Shown here: positions 9,663 through 17,816 of the stretch, in pieces
Position numbering within the stretch: the first letter of the stretch is position 1
Layout of the letters: each line of letters opens with the position of its first letter
DNA from: Thermanaerothrix sp034436175
GTDB lineage: Bacteria; Chloroflexota; Anaerolineae; Anaerolineales; Anaerolineaceae
Reading direction: 5' to 3'
DNA length: 64,000 nucleotides
NCBI GenBank assembly: GCA_964427505.1
Contig: CAYRUO010000009.1
Span: 7,390 to 71,389, forward strand
The notes under the pieces: generated by a model
What the model saw: only the letters and a program-made list of their open reading frames with translations
The model's database searches: none
What the model was told of the DNA's origin: nothing
Program-made: the position numbers and the translations under genes

Positions 9663-10562
9663 TTAGCGGAAAGTGATCGAAGCCGAAAGCCCTTCGGTGA
9701 GCCATTTGCGCATGGTGATTGCCAGGATCAGGGGTGGAATAAGACCTAACGTGACGCACACCGAGATGAGCGAATACGACGCATCGGGATTACCAGCAAT
9801 GGACGCGATGATCACCGGGCCGGTCTGTGATTTTATGGATTGGGTGATCAAGCGCGCGAAGAGGAACTCGTTGTAAGAGGTCATAAACGCAAATGCCGCC
9901 GCCGCCACCAAGCCAGGCGCCATCAGCGGGAGCACAATGTTGAGAAGGGCTTGAAGCGGGGTACACCCATCCACTAAGGCGGCATCTTCGATTTCGCGCG
10001 GCAGGTTGGAGATGTACAAAGAGAGGAACCAAATAGTAAACGGGAGCGTCAGAGCCAAGTAAATGAGAATCAAGCCCAAATAGGTATCCAGTAACTTGAG
10101 GTTTTTGATGATGACGTAGTAAGGGATAGCCACGGCGATGAGCGGCATGAGGCGACTGCCCAGGATGAAGTTGTACCAAAACTGCTTGCCACGGAACTTC
10201 AGCCTTGCAAAGGTATAGGCAGCCGGGGTGCCCAGCAGTAAATTGACCACCATGACCACCGCTGAGACGACAAAACTGTTTTTAAGAGCCGGCGCGATAA
10301 GGCGAGCCTCTTGCGAGATGCGGCTTCGCAGTTGCCCCTTGACCTCATAGGCAGTCGGGATTTCGCCGGTGAAGACATAGCGATAGTTATCCAGGGTGGG
10401 GTTTTGAGGGATGATCGAGGGGGGACGCTTCAGCAACTCGTTCTCGCCCTGAAAACTGGCGATCGCCATCCACAGGAAGGGGCCGAGAATATAGACGATC
10501 AGGATGATAACCAATAGGTTCGCCAAGCCGGATCCTAAGCGCTTTCGGATTGCACTATTCAT
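9663..10562 (-). CDS. Carbohydrate ABC transporter permease, MalG type
   Basis: About 300 residues with six predicted membrane segments and the EAA loop (LPREIEDAALVDGCTPLQALLNIVLP), where the ATPase docks. Start chosen at ATG 10562 (MNSAIRKRLG), because GAGGTGG lies 5-8 nt upstream. An in-frame TTG at 10574 lies inside the stop region of the preceding gene and has no ribosome site. Partner of the MalF-type permease and the binding protein. No ATPase gene is present in the operon, so a shared MsmX/MalK-type ATPase encoded elsewhere is expected. Confidence 0.9.
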   Translation of the reverse strand: MNSAIRKRLGSGLANLLVIILIVYILGPFLWMAIASFQGENELLKRPPSIIPQNPTLDNYRYVFTGEIPTAYEVKGQLRSRISQEARLIAPALKNSFVVSAVVMVVNLLLGTPAAYTFARLKFRGKQFWYNFILGSRLMPLIAVAIPYYVIIKNLKLLDTYLGLILIYLALTLPFTIWFLSLYISNLPREIEDAALVDGCTPLQALLNIVLPLMAPGLVAAAAFAFMTSYNEFLFARLITQSIKSQTGPVIIASIAGNPDASYSLISVCVTLGLIPPLILAITMRKWLTEGLSASITFR

Positions 10563-10570
10563 CTTCCACC

Positions 10571-11488
10571 TCAACTATAGGTAACTTCCTCAAGTCGGAT
10601 AACGCGCAGGTACGCCAGGATGAGGGCCAAGATCATGATGGCAATAATCACCGCCAGAGCCACACCGTGACCGAGGTTCAAGTTCTTAAAGATCTCGGCA
10701 TACGCGAACCAAGAGATCAGCGAGGTGGAATCACCTGGCCCACCTCCGGTTAGCACATAGATCAAATCGAAGACCAGGATGGCGGTAATGGTTTCGTAAA
10801 TGACCACAATCAGCAGGATAGGCCGGAGCAAGGGCAGGGTAATATGGCGGAAGATACGCCAAGCACCCCCGCCGTCTATTTTGGCGGCTTCGTACAGTTC
10901 ATTGGGGATAAGTTGTAAGCCGGCCAACAAGAAGATGGCCGCCAAGGGCCCTTCTTTCCATATGGCTGCCAGGATCAGGCTCACCTTGGCCAAGTTGGGG
11001 TCGGCCAAAAAGGGGATATATTCCTTGATCAATCCCAGGGCATATAAAATGCCGTTCAAGAGGCCAAATTCGGAGTTTAAAATCCACTTCCAGATCAGGC
11101 CAGCGACAACGGTAGGAATGGCCCAGGGCAGTAGAATGATAACTCTTAGCGCCACGGCGGTTTTAAGTTTGCTGTTCAACAGCGACGCCACCACCAGGCC
11201 GAATAATGTCACACCGATGACCACGGCGGCGGCATAAAGGGCCGTGTTGATCAATGAATTGCGGAAATAATAACTGGTGATGACTTCGGTGTAATTCGCC
11301 AGGCCAACAAAGGGATGGTCTTTCGGTTTGGTGAGGATGTATTGATAGAAACTGATCCTCACCGCATACAGCACAGGATAAATCGTAAATAACGCAATGA
11401 CGAGAAACGGAACAGATATCGAGATATAGGGGTAAGCCCTATACCACAGGCTGGCTTTTCCTCTCCGGTAAGCGGTTTCTAGACTCAT
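10571..11488 (-). CDS. Carbohydrate ABC transporter permease, MalF type
   Basis: About 305 residues. A long first membrane segment (YISISVPFLVIALFTIYPVLYAV) and the EAA loop (IPNELYEAAKIDGGGAWRIFRHITLP) identify a MalF/UgpA-type permease. Start set at ATG 11488 (MSLETAYRRG), preceded by AGGAGAGG. The longer frame to 11533 runs back toward the hairpin between this gene and the binding protein and has no ribosome site. Forms the membrane pore with the MalG-type protein downstream. Confidence 0.9.
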   Translation of the reverse strand: MSLETAYRRGKASLWYRAYPYISISVPFLVIALFTIYPVLYAVRISFYQYILTKPKDHPFVGLANYTEVITSYYFRNSLINTALYAAAVVIGVTLFGLVVASLLNSKLKTAVALRVIILLPWAIPTVVAGLIWKWILNSEFGLLNGILYALGLIKEYIPFLADPNLAKVSLILAAIWKEGPLAAIFLLAGLQLIPNELYEAAKIDGGGAWRIFRHITLPLLRPILLIVVIYETITAILVFDLIYVLTGGGPGDSTSLISWFAYAEIFKNLNLGHGVALAVIIAIMILALILAYLRVIRLEEVTYS

Positions 11489-11518
11489 CGCCCTCTCCTG
11501 TAACTCGTCGGTTGAGCG

Positions 11519-11549
11519 CCGAGGGCAACGCATGATGCGTTGCCCTCGG
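11519..11549 (-). promoter_or_regulatory. Perfect 14-bp stem-loop between binding-protein and permease genes
   Basis: CCGAGGGCAACGCA (11519-11532) and TGCGTTGCCCTCGG (11536-11549) form a perfect stem with a 3-nt loop, 16 nt after the binding-protein stop codon. No T-run follows on the minus strand, so it is not a standard terminator. Such a hairpin can block 3' exonucleases and keep binding-protein mRNA more abundant than permease mRNA, as known for malE. The effect here is inferred. Confidence 0.8.
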
Positions 11550-11565
11550 TTGACTCACGTCTCGG

Positions 11566-12927
11566 TTATTTGCCCTTCAGTTCCAGCCACTTGTTGGCCA
11601 TGTTGTTCAGCGCATCCATAATCGGGGTCTGCCCTAAGATGGCCTTGTGGATCTCGGCACGGGCGAAGACATCCCATGCGCCGTACCAGGTCGTCAAGCC
11701 TTCTTTGGCACGGGCCAACTTGGCCTGCTGTTCGATGGTGGGCACATCACCCCATTTGCTGAAGGCCGCGATCACATCGGGGTCTTGGTAGAGCGGCAGT
11801 TGCGCAAAGCCCAACCCGTTTTCAACCGCCCACCGCTTGACCACGATGTATTGGCCATCCGTCTTCCCACCGAAGTAATCCAGGAACTTGCAGGCCGCGT
11901 CAATGTACGCTTGCCCCTTCTCGACCACGGCGGGGCTCATGGCATAGAAGCGCACATACCCGACCGTTGAATGGCTCTTACCCGGCATGAGGGCAATCTT
12001 GAACTGACCCGCATATTGGCCACTGCCAGGCTTGTTCACTTCCGCCATGTTGTATTGCGGGAAGATAGTGAACGCCGCCTGCCCAGCCTGCATGGCCTTC
12101 ACCTGGTCAATTTCTGCGGTGGTCAGGCTGGCGGGGTTGAAGAGTCCCTCTTTGTAAACCTTGACCAACCACTCCATGATCTGGTACGCCGCACTGCCCT
12201 CTTTATTGAAGACCGGGTTCAAATCGGCATCAAAGAGGGCGTTAGGGCCTTCATGCTGGCTGAAGACCATTGACGTCCATGCCTCTGGGAATGCGCCTTC
12301 CTTCTGTGACCATGCCATGAGGATGGGGTACTGCAGTCCCTTTTCTTTCAGGGCCTTGGCCATGGTGTAAACATCGTCCCAGGTCTGCGGGGCTTTGTCG
12401 AAACCGGCCTGCTTCAACAGGGCTTCGTTGTAGACGAAGTCCATAGTATCCGCGTAGTATGAGAGGCCGTATACCTTGCCCTCATAGGTCATGCCTTCCA
12501 GCGCATACGGGGCTAACTCTTTCGAGTATTCCTTCACGTTGGGGCAGTAATCCTCAATGGGGACGATCCAGCCCGCCGAAGCCCATTCTTGCAGCCAGTG
12601 ATCCGAGCCGTACAGCAGGTCCGGGTAGTTGCCGGCAGTGAACGCCGCCACCATGGTGTCGTGGTATTCAAGCCAGGAGTAATCCTTGTGGGTCACCTTG
12701 ATGTTAGGGTAGCGCTCCTGGAACTTCTTGATGTTGTCGGCAATGGTTTCCACCCCGTAAGACCAGGTCACAAAGGTGAGTTCAACCGGTTTGGTCTCTC
12801 CAGCCGGGGGTTGCGTTGCGCCACCTGCCGGGGGTTGGGTGGCTGGCGCGGCCGGTTGGCAAGCCACCAGCAGGCTTATGACGGCCAGAATCGCAAACAA
12901 CTTGAACAATACAGCAGATCCTCTCAT
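11566..12927 (-). CDS. Extracellular sugar-binding lipoprotein of an ABC transporter (family 1 type)
   Basis: 453 residues. A lipoprotein signal peptide (FKLFAILAVISLLVAC) puts the mature N-terminal cysteine at residue 23, followed by a Pro/Thr/Ala/Gly-rich linker (to about 45) and a MalE/UgpB-like binding fold (VELTFVTWSYG, YPNIKVTHKDY, YPDLLYGSDHWL). It captures an oligosaccharide or sugar conjugate outside the membrane and delivers it to the two permeases downstream. Follows the ROK regulator gene on the same strand, with a ribosome site (GGAGAGAGG). Confidence 0.92.
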   Translation of the reverse strand: MRGSAVLFKLFAILAVISLLVACQPAAPATQPPAGGATQPPAGETKPVELTFVTWSYGVETIADNIKKFQERYPNIKVTHKDYSWLEYHDTMVAAFTAGNYPDLLYGSDHWLQEWASAGWIVPIEDYCPNVKEYSKELAPYALEGMTYEGKVYGLSYYADTMDFVYNEALLKQAGFDKAPQTWDDVYTMAKALKEKGLQYPILMAWSQKEGAFPEAWTSMVFSQHEGPNALFDADLNPVFNKEGSAAYQIMEWLVKVYKEGLFNPASLTTAEIDQVKAMQAGQAAFTIFPQYNMAEVNKPGSGQYAGQFKIALMPGKSHSTVGYVRFYAMSPAVVEKGQAYIDAACKFLDYFGGKTDGQYIVVKRWAVENGLGFAQLPLYQDPDVIAAFSKWGDVPTIEQQAKLARAKEGLTTWYGAWDVFARAEIHKAILGQTPIMDALNNMANKWLELKGK

Positions 12928-13054
12928 GGTCCTCTCTCCTCACTTTCCTTGATGGGATAGGTAGTCTCAACAGGGCACAAAGGTTAGGTGTCGTTTGAAA
13001 AGGCTCTTTATCCTCCAGACTCCTCCTTTCTTACAGCAAGGGATTTTCAGGCAT

Positions 13055-14251
13055 CTACTTGGAGCGGAAACGATGCCCAAACAACAAGGAATAATTACTG
13101 ACCAACATCGCCACCGCTCCCAAGAGGGTGGCATTACTGCCCAGTTTTCCGATTTCCACCTCTGTGCTTTGCGCTAAACGCGAAAGCGAAAATTCCCGCA
13201 TGGTCTGACGAATGACCTCCAGCCACGGTTCACCAAAGCGGGTCATTTCACCCACAAACACGATCTGATGAATATCCAGTGTGCCTACTAAAGCCGCAAC
13301 GGCTCTCCCCATATAATAGGCGGCGTTGAAGACCATTTCCCTGATATCTTCATCCCCCTGCTGATAAGCCTCTACGATTTCATCCAGGGTAATGGGTTCT
13401 GCGAAGCGGCGGGATAGCGCAGGGTTTTCCCGCACTTGCCGCAGGATGGCCTGGGTGCTTGAGACGGTCTCAAGACAGCCGTGGTGACCACACCGGCACT
13501 GGGCACCCCCTTGTGGGAGAACCACAACGTGGCCGATCTCGCCCGCGCCACCCCCATCCCCCTGGAACAACCGCCCGTTGATAATGAGGCCCGAACCGAT
13601 ACCGTACCCGGCGTTAATCACGATCAGGTTGTCGCCTTTTAGGTTGTATTTGCCATACAGATACTCCCCCATGGCCGCGGCTTGGCTGTCGTTATAGATG
13701 AACACCGGTAACTCATAGCGCTCGCGCAAGATGTGCGCCAAGGGGTAGTCTTTCCAATCAAAATTGACGGCGTTGATCACCATACCCTCAGCCGTGTTGA
13801 CCAGGCCGGGGGTGCCCACCCCTATCCCCACCAGCGGTTGATCGGATGCCTCGACCAACTGGTCGAGCACCTCAAAGATTTGGGTTAACGGCTTAGCGCC
13901 GAATCTTTCAGCCACCGGTGTAGAGACCATCTTCTTGATCTCGCCGCGTAAGTTCACCAGTGCACCCCGAAAATGATCTTGGGCAATATCTAATCCGATA
14001 ATGTGGCGCGAATCTTTGGCTAAACTCAACAGAATGGGTGACTTTCCGCCCGCAGATTCGCCAATTCCAACCTCCAAAGCCAGTCCTTCTTCTAGAATTT
14101 CAGCCACAATCTCCGAGACGGTGGTTCGGGTTAGCCCGGTAATCCGAGAAAGTTCGGCGCGGCTAATAACCTCATGCTCAAAGATGTTTTTAAGCACAAG
14201 ATTTCGATTGTGCTCTTTGGTGTGCTGGTGAGTGGCTTTTTTGGAGTGCAC
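13055..14251 (-). CDS. ROK-family transcriptional repressor (NagC/XylR type)
   Basis: 398 residues. An N-terminal winged helix-turn-helix (about 20-65, ISRAELSRITGLTRTTVSEIVAEI) is fused to a ROK sugar-binding domain with the zinc motif CRCGHHGCLE. It probably binds a sugar or sugar phosphate that releases it from DNA. First gene of the sugar operon and read from a promoter with a palindromic operator over the start point (14261-14285), so it most likely represses itself and the whole 10.6-kb operon. Confidence 0.9.
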   Translation of the reverse strand: MHSKKATHQHTKEHNRNLVLKNIFEHEVISRAELSRITGLTRTTVSEIVAEILEEGLALEVGIGESAGGKSPILLSLAKDSRHIIGLDIAQDHFRGALVNLRGEIKKMVSTPVAERFGAKPLTQIFEVLDQLVEASDQPLVGIGVGTPGLVNTAEGMVINAVNFDWKDYPLAHILRERYELPVFIYNDSQAAAMGEYLYGKYNLKGDNLIVINAGYGIGSGLIINGRLFQGDGGGAGEIGHVVVLPQGGAQCRCGHHGCLETVSSTQAILRQVRENPALSRRFAEPITLDEIVEAYQQGDEDIREMVFNAAYYMGRAVAALVGTLDIHQIVFVGEMTRFGEPWLEVIRQTMREFSLSRLAQSTEVEIGKLGSNATLLGAVAMLVSNYSLLFGHRFRSK

Positions 14252-14260
14252 TGCCGCCCC

Positions 14261-14285
14261 ATTGTAAGTTTAGTGAACTTACAAT
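14261..14285. promoter_or_regulatory. Palindromic operator of the ROK-regulated sugar operon
   Basis: Inverted repeat ATTGTAAGTT - 5 nt - AACTTACAAT, perfect over 10 bp per arm, between the start codon of the ROK repressor and its -10 box. It covers the expected transcription start, a position typical of repression. Its size and A/T-rich arms fit the kind of site bound by NagC/XylR-type repressors. Confidence 0.8.
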
Positions 14286-14288
14286 TCC

Positions 14289-14317
14289 AGTATATACAAA
14301 TTTTTTGGGAAAGTCAA
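14289..14317 (-). promoter_or_regulatory. Promoter of the ROK regulator / sugar ABC operon
   Basis: Read on the minus strand: -35 TTGACT (14317-14312), 17-nt spacer, -10 TATACT (14294-14289). The start point is expected near 14282, inside the operator. Confidence 0.8.
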
Positions 14318-14377
14318 TAACCTTTCTTGATTTTTCAACGACAAATCAATTGTGCCTGCTTCACCCCGCGCTCACCA

Positions 14378-14713
14378 CTATAGATTCACCCGATCCCCAT
14401 GGCTGGGGGGACAGGATATGACGATGAATTCGAGGTCGGCGTCGGAGGTGTTCATGATCTGGTGCGGCGTCTGCGGGGGAACTTCCACCCCCTGCTGAGC
14501 ATAGAGCCGGCAAATTTCACCGTTGATCTCCATGGTCGCTTGGCCCGAGAGAATGAAGAAGAATTGGTGTGAAGCCGCATGCCAATGCCGTATCTCTGAG
14601 GTATGCGGCGGCATCCGTTCCTGGATCACGGTGAACTTTGGTGAGTGTAACAAATACCACCCGTCGCAGTGTTGCCCCCACGTATAATGCTCGGCGTTAT
14701 CCTTGCTTATCAT
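14378..14713 (-). CDS. Small cupin-domain protein
   Basis: 111 residues forming a single cupin_2 barrel. Motif 1 is HWHAASHQFFFILSGQATMEING and motif 2 is VPPQTPHQIMNTSDADLEFIVIS. The His residues in motif 1 and His in PPQTPHQI are likely metal ligands. Such proteins bind small ligands or act as isomerases, and no specific role can be read. It lies just downstream of a decayed HD-domain gene on the same strand. Ribosome site GAGGTAATGG. Confidence 0.8.
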   Translation of the reverse strand: MISKDNAEHYTWGQHCDGWYLLHSPKFTVIQERMPPHTSEIRHWHAASHQFFFILSGQATMEINGEICRLYAQQGVEVPPQTPHQIMNTSDADLEFIVISCPPSHGDRVNL

Positions 14714-14773
14714 CCATTACCTCGAATTTTTTTAGGATTTCCGAACAGCCTGCCGCTGAGGCGCAACCGCTTC

Positions 14774-15297
14774 TTAGACCCGGCACTGCGTCAACGCCGT
14801 TTGCGCCCGCGGAAGGGTGAAGCGGCCCTGAATCCCATTGCGCCGGGCGAGAATGCGCCGGGAGCAGGCGGCGACGTTCTTTGGGCCTCGCGCGAACTCG
14901 CGTGCCATGCCGATCATCCTGATGACTCCAAGCATATCCGCTTTGCGCAGTAACAGCGCCTCGTTGGAGACGGTCGGGCGTGGATCGCGGTAATCATGGG
15001 ATTCGATGGCTTTGAGCGGACGCCCTTTCTGATCCTCATTCAGGGCTAGGTGAGGGAGAACCTCGGCCTCGATCACCCGACGCGAACGCACGGCGTGCTC
15101 CACATCTTTTGGGGCGTATTTGGGGGATGCGCCACAATCATGGAGAGACGCCGCCGGTTCGAGGCCTGTGGATCATAGTCAAGATCGCTCCCAATCTCCC
15201 GCACCCGTTCGATCAGACGTTTGGCGTGGGCGGCTGCCCACGCCTCACCGATCTCCAGGGTCGTTCGAATGATGTCATCGTGGGTAAGGTGAGCCAT
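14774..15297 (-). pseudogene. HD-domain phosphohydrolase-like gene, frameshifted
   Basis: Two overlapping frames together read as one HD-domain protein. The first (start ATG 15297, AAAGGA site upstream) gives LTHDDIIRTTLEIGEAWAAAH to YDPQASN. The second resumes with HDCGASPKYAPKDVEHAVRS and runs through AIESHDYRDPRP, MAREFARGPKNV and GIQGRFTLP. The frames differ by one base near 15150, just before the HD motif. A short deletion around ADMLGVIRMIG and an early stop at the C-terminus suggest real decay rather than only a sequencing error. Its intact relatives are presumed metal-dependent phosphohydrolases of about 200 residues. Confidence 0.75.
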
Positions 15298-15336
15298 GTT
15301 CTTATTCCTTTGTTGCTCAATCATGGCTCAAACGAA

Positions 15337-16239
15337 CTACGGGGCCACCCACATGGATTGGATCAAGGCATCTAACTGTTGGAGCGTGGGGGTGAAGGCC
15401 TCGGGTGGGGTGCTATTCAATAAGTCCGTGATAGCGGCATAGTAAGATTGAAAATCCGGGTTGGGAGCATTGAGGTCGGGATAGGCGATCCCCCCGGCAG
15501 GGACAGGGGCATCCACCGCACTGCTCTCGGCCAAGCGTGGCGCGGTGAGCGGGAAAACGGCCACTATGTACGTATTCCCGTCGTTGGTAAAGCCCTGAAA
15601 GTGATAAAACAACTCGTAGTTATTGACCGGCGCGGGGTATTGGGCATACTCGGTCACAAAACGGATGCCGCTCCCGTTCTGGAACGAGATTAACTGAATA
15701 TTCGAAGCAAATACCTGCGCAGCGTTGAAGAACGGCACGGTCGGGAGTTGATCAGGGGTCAGCGGAACGACAGCGCTCAAAAGATTGCGCAAGCGGTGCA
15801 TGCTTTCAAACGCCCCCGGCACCAGCGTGGCATATTCTAACGCCGGGTAAAGGTAAATCTGAGGGGAGTGGAATTTACCTTGTAGGACGTAGGTATCGCT
15901 CAATGAGATCACCCAATGACCGGGGGTCTTCTCCCACACCGGGGCGTCGTCAGAGGTGAGCGGGGCAACCTCGCTCCCGCTGGCGCCGCTGGCAACACCC
16001 ACCGGGATGTCCAGCGTCAGGCGACCAATGGTGACCAGGGTGCCAGGCGCTGGTGAGGGTGAGGCAGTTACGGCCGCGGGAACCGCCGGCGTCGGAGAAA
16101 GAATGACCGCCGGTGTAACGGTTGGGGATTCGACCGATGCCGGGGTATTCACGGCAGTGGGGCCAGCATTGACCGAGATACCACATGCCAGCGTCACGCC
16201 GGCAAGCACGGATAGGACGATCCAGTAGGTTTTCTTCAT
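15337..16239 (-). CDS. Putative secreted lipoprotein, unknown function
   Basis: About 300 residues. Start chosen at ATG 16239 (MKKTYWIVLSVLAGVTLACG), because it gives a lipoprotein-like signal peptide and has AAAGGAAA upstream. The longer frame to 16416 adds 59 residues that overlap the end of the next gene. After the likely lipid-bearing Cys20 there is a Pro/Thr/Val/Ala-rich linker of about 55 residues, then a soluble domain without a motif I recognise. Probably cell-surface. Lies downstream of the YhfC-type protease gene on the same strand. Confidence 0.7.
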   Translation of the reverse strand: MKKTYWIVLSVLAGVTLACGISVNAGPTAVNTPASVESPTVTPAVILSPTPAVPAAVTASPSPAPGTLVTIGRLTLDIPVGVASGASGSEVAPLTSDDAPVWEKTPGHWVISLSDTYVLQGKFHSPQIYLYPALEYATLVPGAFESMHRLRNLLSAVVPLTPDQLPTVPFFNAAQVFASNIQLISFQNGSGIRFVTEYAQYPAPVNNYELFYHFQGFTNDGNTYIVAVFPLTAPRLAESSAVDAPVPAGGIAYPDLNAPNPDFQSYYAAITDLLNSTPPEAFTPTLQQLDALIQSMWVAP

Positions 16240-16345
16240 GGCTGTGTTTCCTTTTCGTTGAGAGGATAGAGGAACAAAGTGAACCTTTTTCTTACCCACA
16301 GAGAGGTTTGGAACGGTTAGGGAAGGGTAAAACCGCCCCTGGTTT

Positions 16346-17542
16346 TCACTCCAAGCGGACCGGAGCGTGCGGTTGGGGATAACGCCGAACGATTTGAAGG
16401 GTGCCCCACAACCCAATCAACCCTATGAGGGCGACCACGGCTTCAATCGTCCACAGTTTAGCCGGTGTAGCGACCCCCCAGAAGGACGCCAATCCCCCCG
16501 GCGCATCGAGCAGGGTCTTATAGAGCACGGCGAACCAAGCCCACTTGACATCACCGCGGGCGATGGCATAGAAGATCAGCACCGCGGCGAAAATGTGCGC
16601 CAAGATCACCGCCAGGCGCTCCACTAACGGCGCCAATCCCATGATCAATGTTCTATTCTGCGCCAGAGACCCCAAGGTGGGGACGGGCAGGGCATCCGGC
16701 GCGAGGATGGCGACCAGCGCGGTGACCAGTCCGGCGCCGCCCAGAAGGAACGCCTCGAAGGCGCCAAAGCCAATTCCAAAGGTGAGCGCCTGTTCCCGGG
16801 TGGCCTGGCCCCAGCGGCTCTTGCGCAAGACCAGGTAAGCCAGCCCAGCCTCGAAGACCCCCGTCAGGGCGCCGATATAGAGATATGCCACCAGATTGGC
16901 AGGTGAGAAGGCATTCTCATAAGACACTCCCAAGGCACGAAAGACGACCGCGTTGCTCGGGATCGCAAACGCAAATTTGAGCAACACGGTGAACCCCCAG
17001 AGGGACGCCCCTAATCCCAGGTAGCGCCAATCCAGCCACCGCCGTCGCGCGGCAAACACCACGAACACCAGCGCTACCGCAAGCATACCTACGCCGGGGA
17101 ACAGAATGCCCATACCAAGATAGAGGGTGTGCCAGGCCAGGTTATAGGTTACCGCGATGTTTTCGCCGTATACTATCCCAAGTTGGTAGATCCCCGTTGG
17201 GGCAGATGAAAGGTCATACGCGGTGCGGATCGAAAACTCCCCTGCGCCGATCCGGCCCGAATCCCAAACCGTCTGCCCGTCCGGATCGCGTAGTTCAATG
17301 CGCAGGAAGCCACTGCGCACCTCCCCACTGGTGCGGATCTTAAGGGCTACCCCTTCTTCCCGCATTCCCTCATCCACCGGGATCGAAAAGTAGAATGCTT
17401 CGCCGGCCCGGGTAGAATTCAATTGACCGCCTTCCACGCTGGCCCAGCGTTCAGGCGTCGGCACACGTGAGTGCGGCACGGTGCAGGATGTAAGCAGGAT
17501 CAGGCCTACAGCGGTGATAAAGAACGAAAGCCATCGTTTCAT
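16346..17542 (-). CDS. Lipoprotein-anchored YhfC-type intramembrane protease
   Basis: 398 residues. A signal peptide with lipobox LTSC (Cys20), an extracytoplasmic beta domain of about 110 residues, then seven or so membrane segments from about residue 138. The membrane part carries the YhfC-like pattern: Glu231 in GVFEAG, Glu263 in GIGFGAFEAF, and Glu308 with His316 in ERLAVILAH. These are expected active-site residues of glutamic-type intramembrane proteases related to Rce1/PrsW. YhfC proteins are normally about 250 residues, so the lipidated front domain is an addition. Substrate unknown. Confidence 0.7.
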   Translation of the reverse strand: MKRWLSFFITAVGLILLTSCTVPHSRVPTPERWASVEGGQLNSTRAGEAFYFSIPVDEGMREEGVALKIRTSGEVRSGFLRIELRDPDGQTVWDSGRIGAGEFSIRTAYDLSSAPTGIYQLGIVYGENIAVTYNLAWHTLYLGMGILFPGVGMLAVALVFVVFAARRRWLDWRYLGLGASLWGFTVLLKFAFAIPSNAVVFRALGVSYENAFSPANLVAYLYIGALTGVFEAGLAYLVLRKSRWGQATREQALTFGIGFGAFEAFLLGGAGLVTALVAILAPDALPVPTLGSLAQNRTLIMGLAPLVERLAVILAHIFAAVLIFYAIARGDVKWAWFAVLYKTLLDAPGGLASFWGVATPAKLWTIEAVVALIGLIGLWGTLQIVRRYPQPHAPVRLE

Positions 17543-17689
17543 TTCGTACCCCCCGAAAGAGTGTGTCCCTAAAAATTCGGCAGAGATTTTCCTCGCGATA
17601 AGCGAACCGGCATTCAGTCCGCAGTTTGCGCACGGACTTTTACCCCCAAGACACTATAAGCCGTCTCATAGTCGCTGGCCTTTCTTGAA

Positions 17690-17726
17690 AAACAAAAAAC
17701 CGCACCCAGACATCCATCGAGTGCGG
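17690..17726 (-). terminator. Rho-independent terminator, probably the original tRNA-Cys terminator
   Basis: Read on the minus strand, CCGCAC (17726-17721) and GTGCGG (17705-17700) form a stem followed by TTTTTTGTTTTT. It lies about 65 nt downstream of the displaced tRNA-Cys 3' end at 17791, which is where a terminator for the uninterrupted tRNA gene would be. Confidence 0.8.
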
Positions 17727-17790
17727 CGCAGGTTCAGGCAGGGATGGAGCCCCTGTGGTCAAATCAACCCATTGATAAGGTTCAGCAAAG

Positions 17791-17816
17791 AGAGGCGACG
17801 GCGGGATTCGAACCCG
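17791..17816. repeat. Left attachment site: copy of the tRNA-Cys 3' end
   Basis: 26 bp identical to 49449-49474, which holds the 3' end of tRNA-Cys (T-loop, T-stem 3' arm, acceptor 3' arm and discriminator). Three of the next five bases also match. No D-arm or anticodon arm follows here, so this is not a tRNA gene but the tRNA end left behind on the far side of an insertion. Confidence 0.85.

Noticed and set aside
11519..11549. Intrinsic terminator between binding protein and permeases
   Set aside because: There is no T-run on the minus strand and the permeases have no other promoter in view. An mRNA-stabilising or attenuating hairpin fits better.
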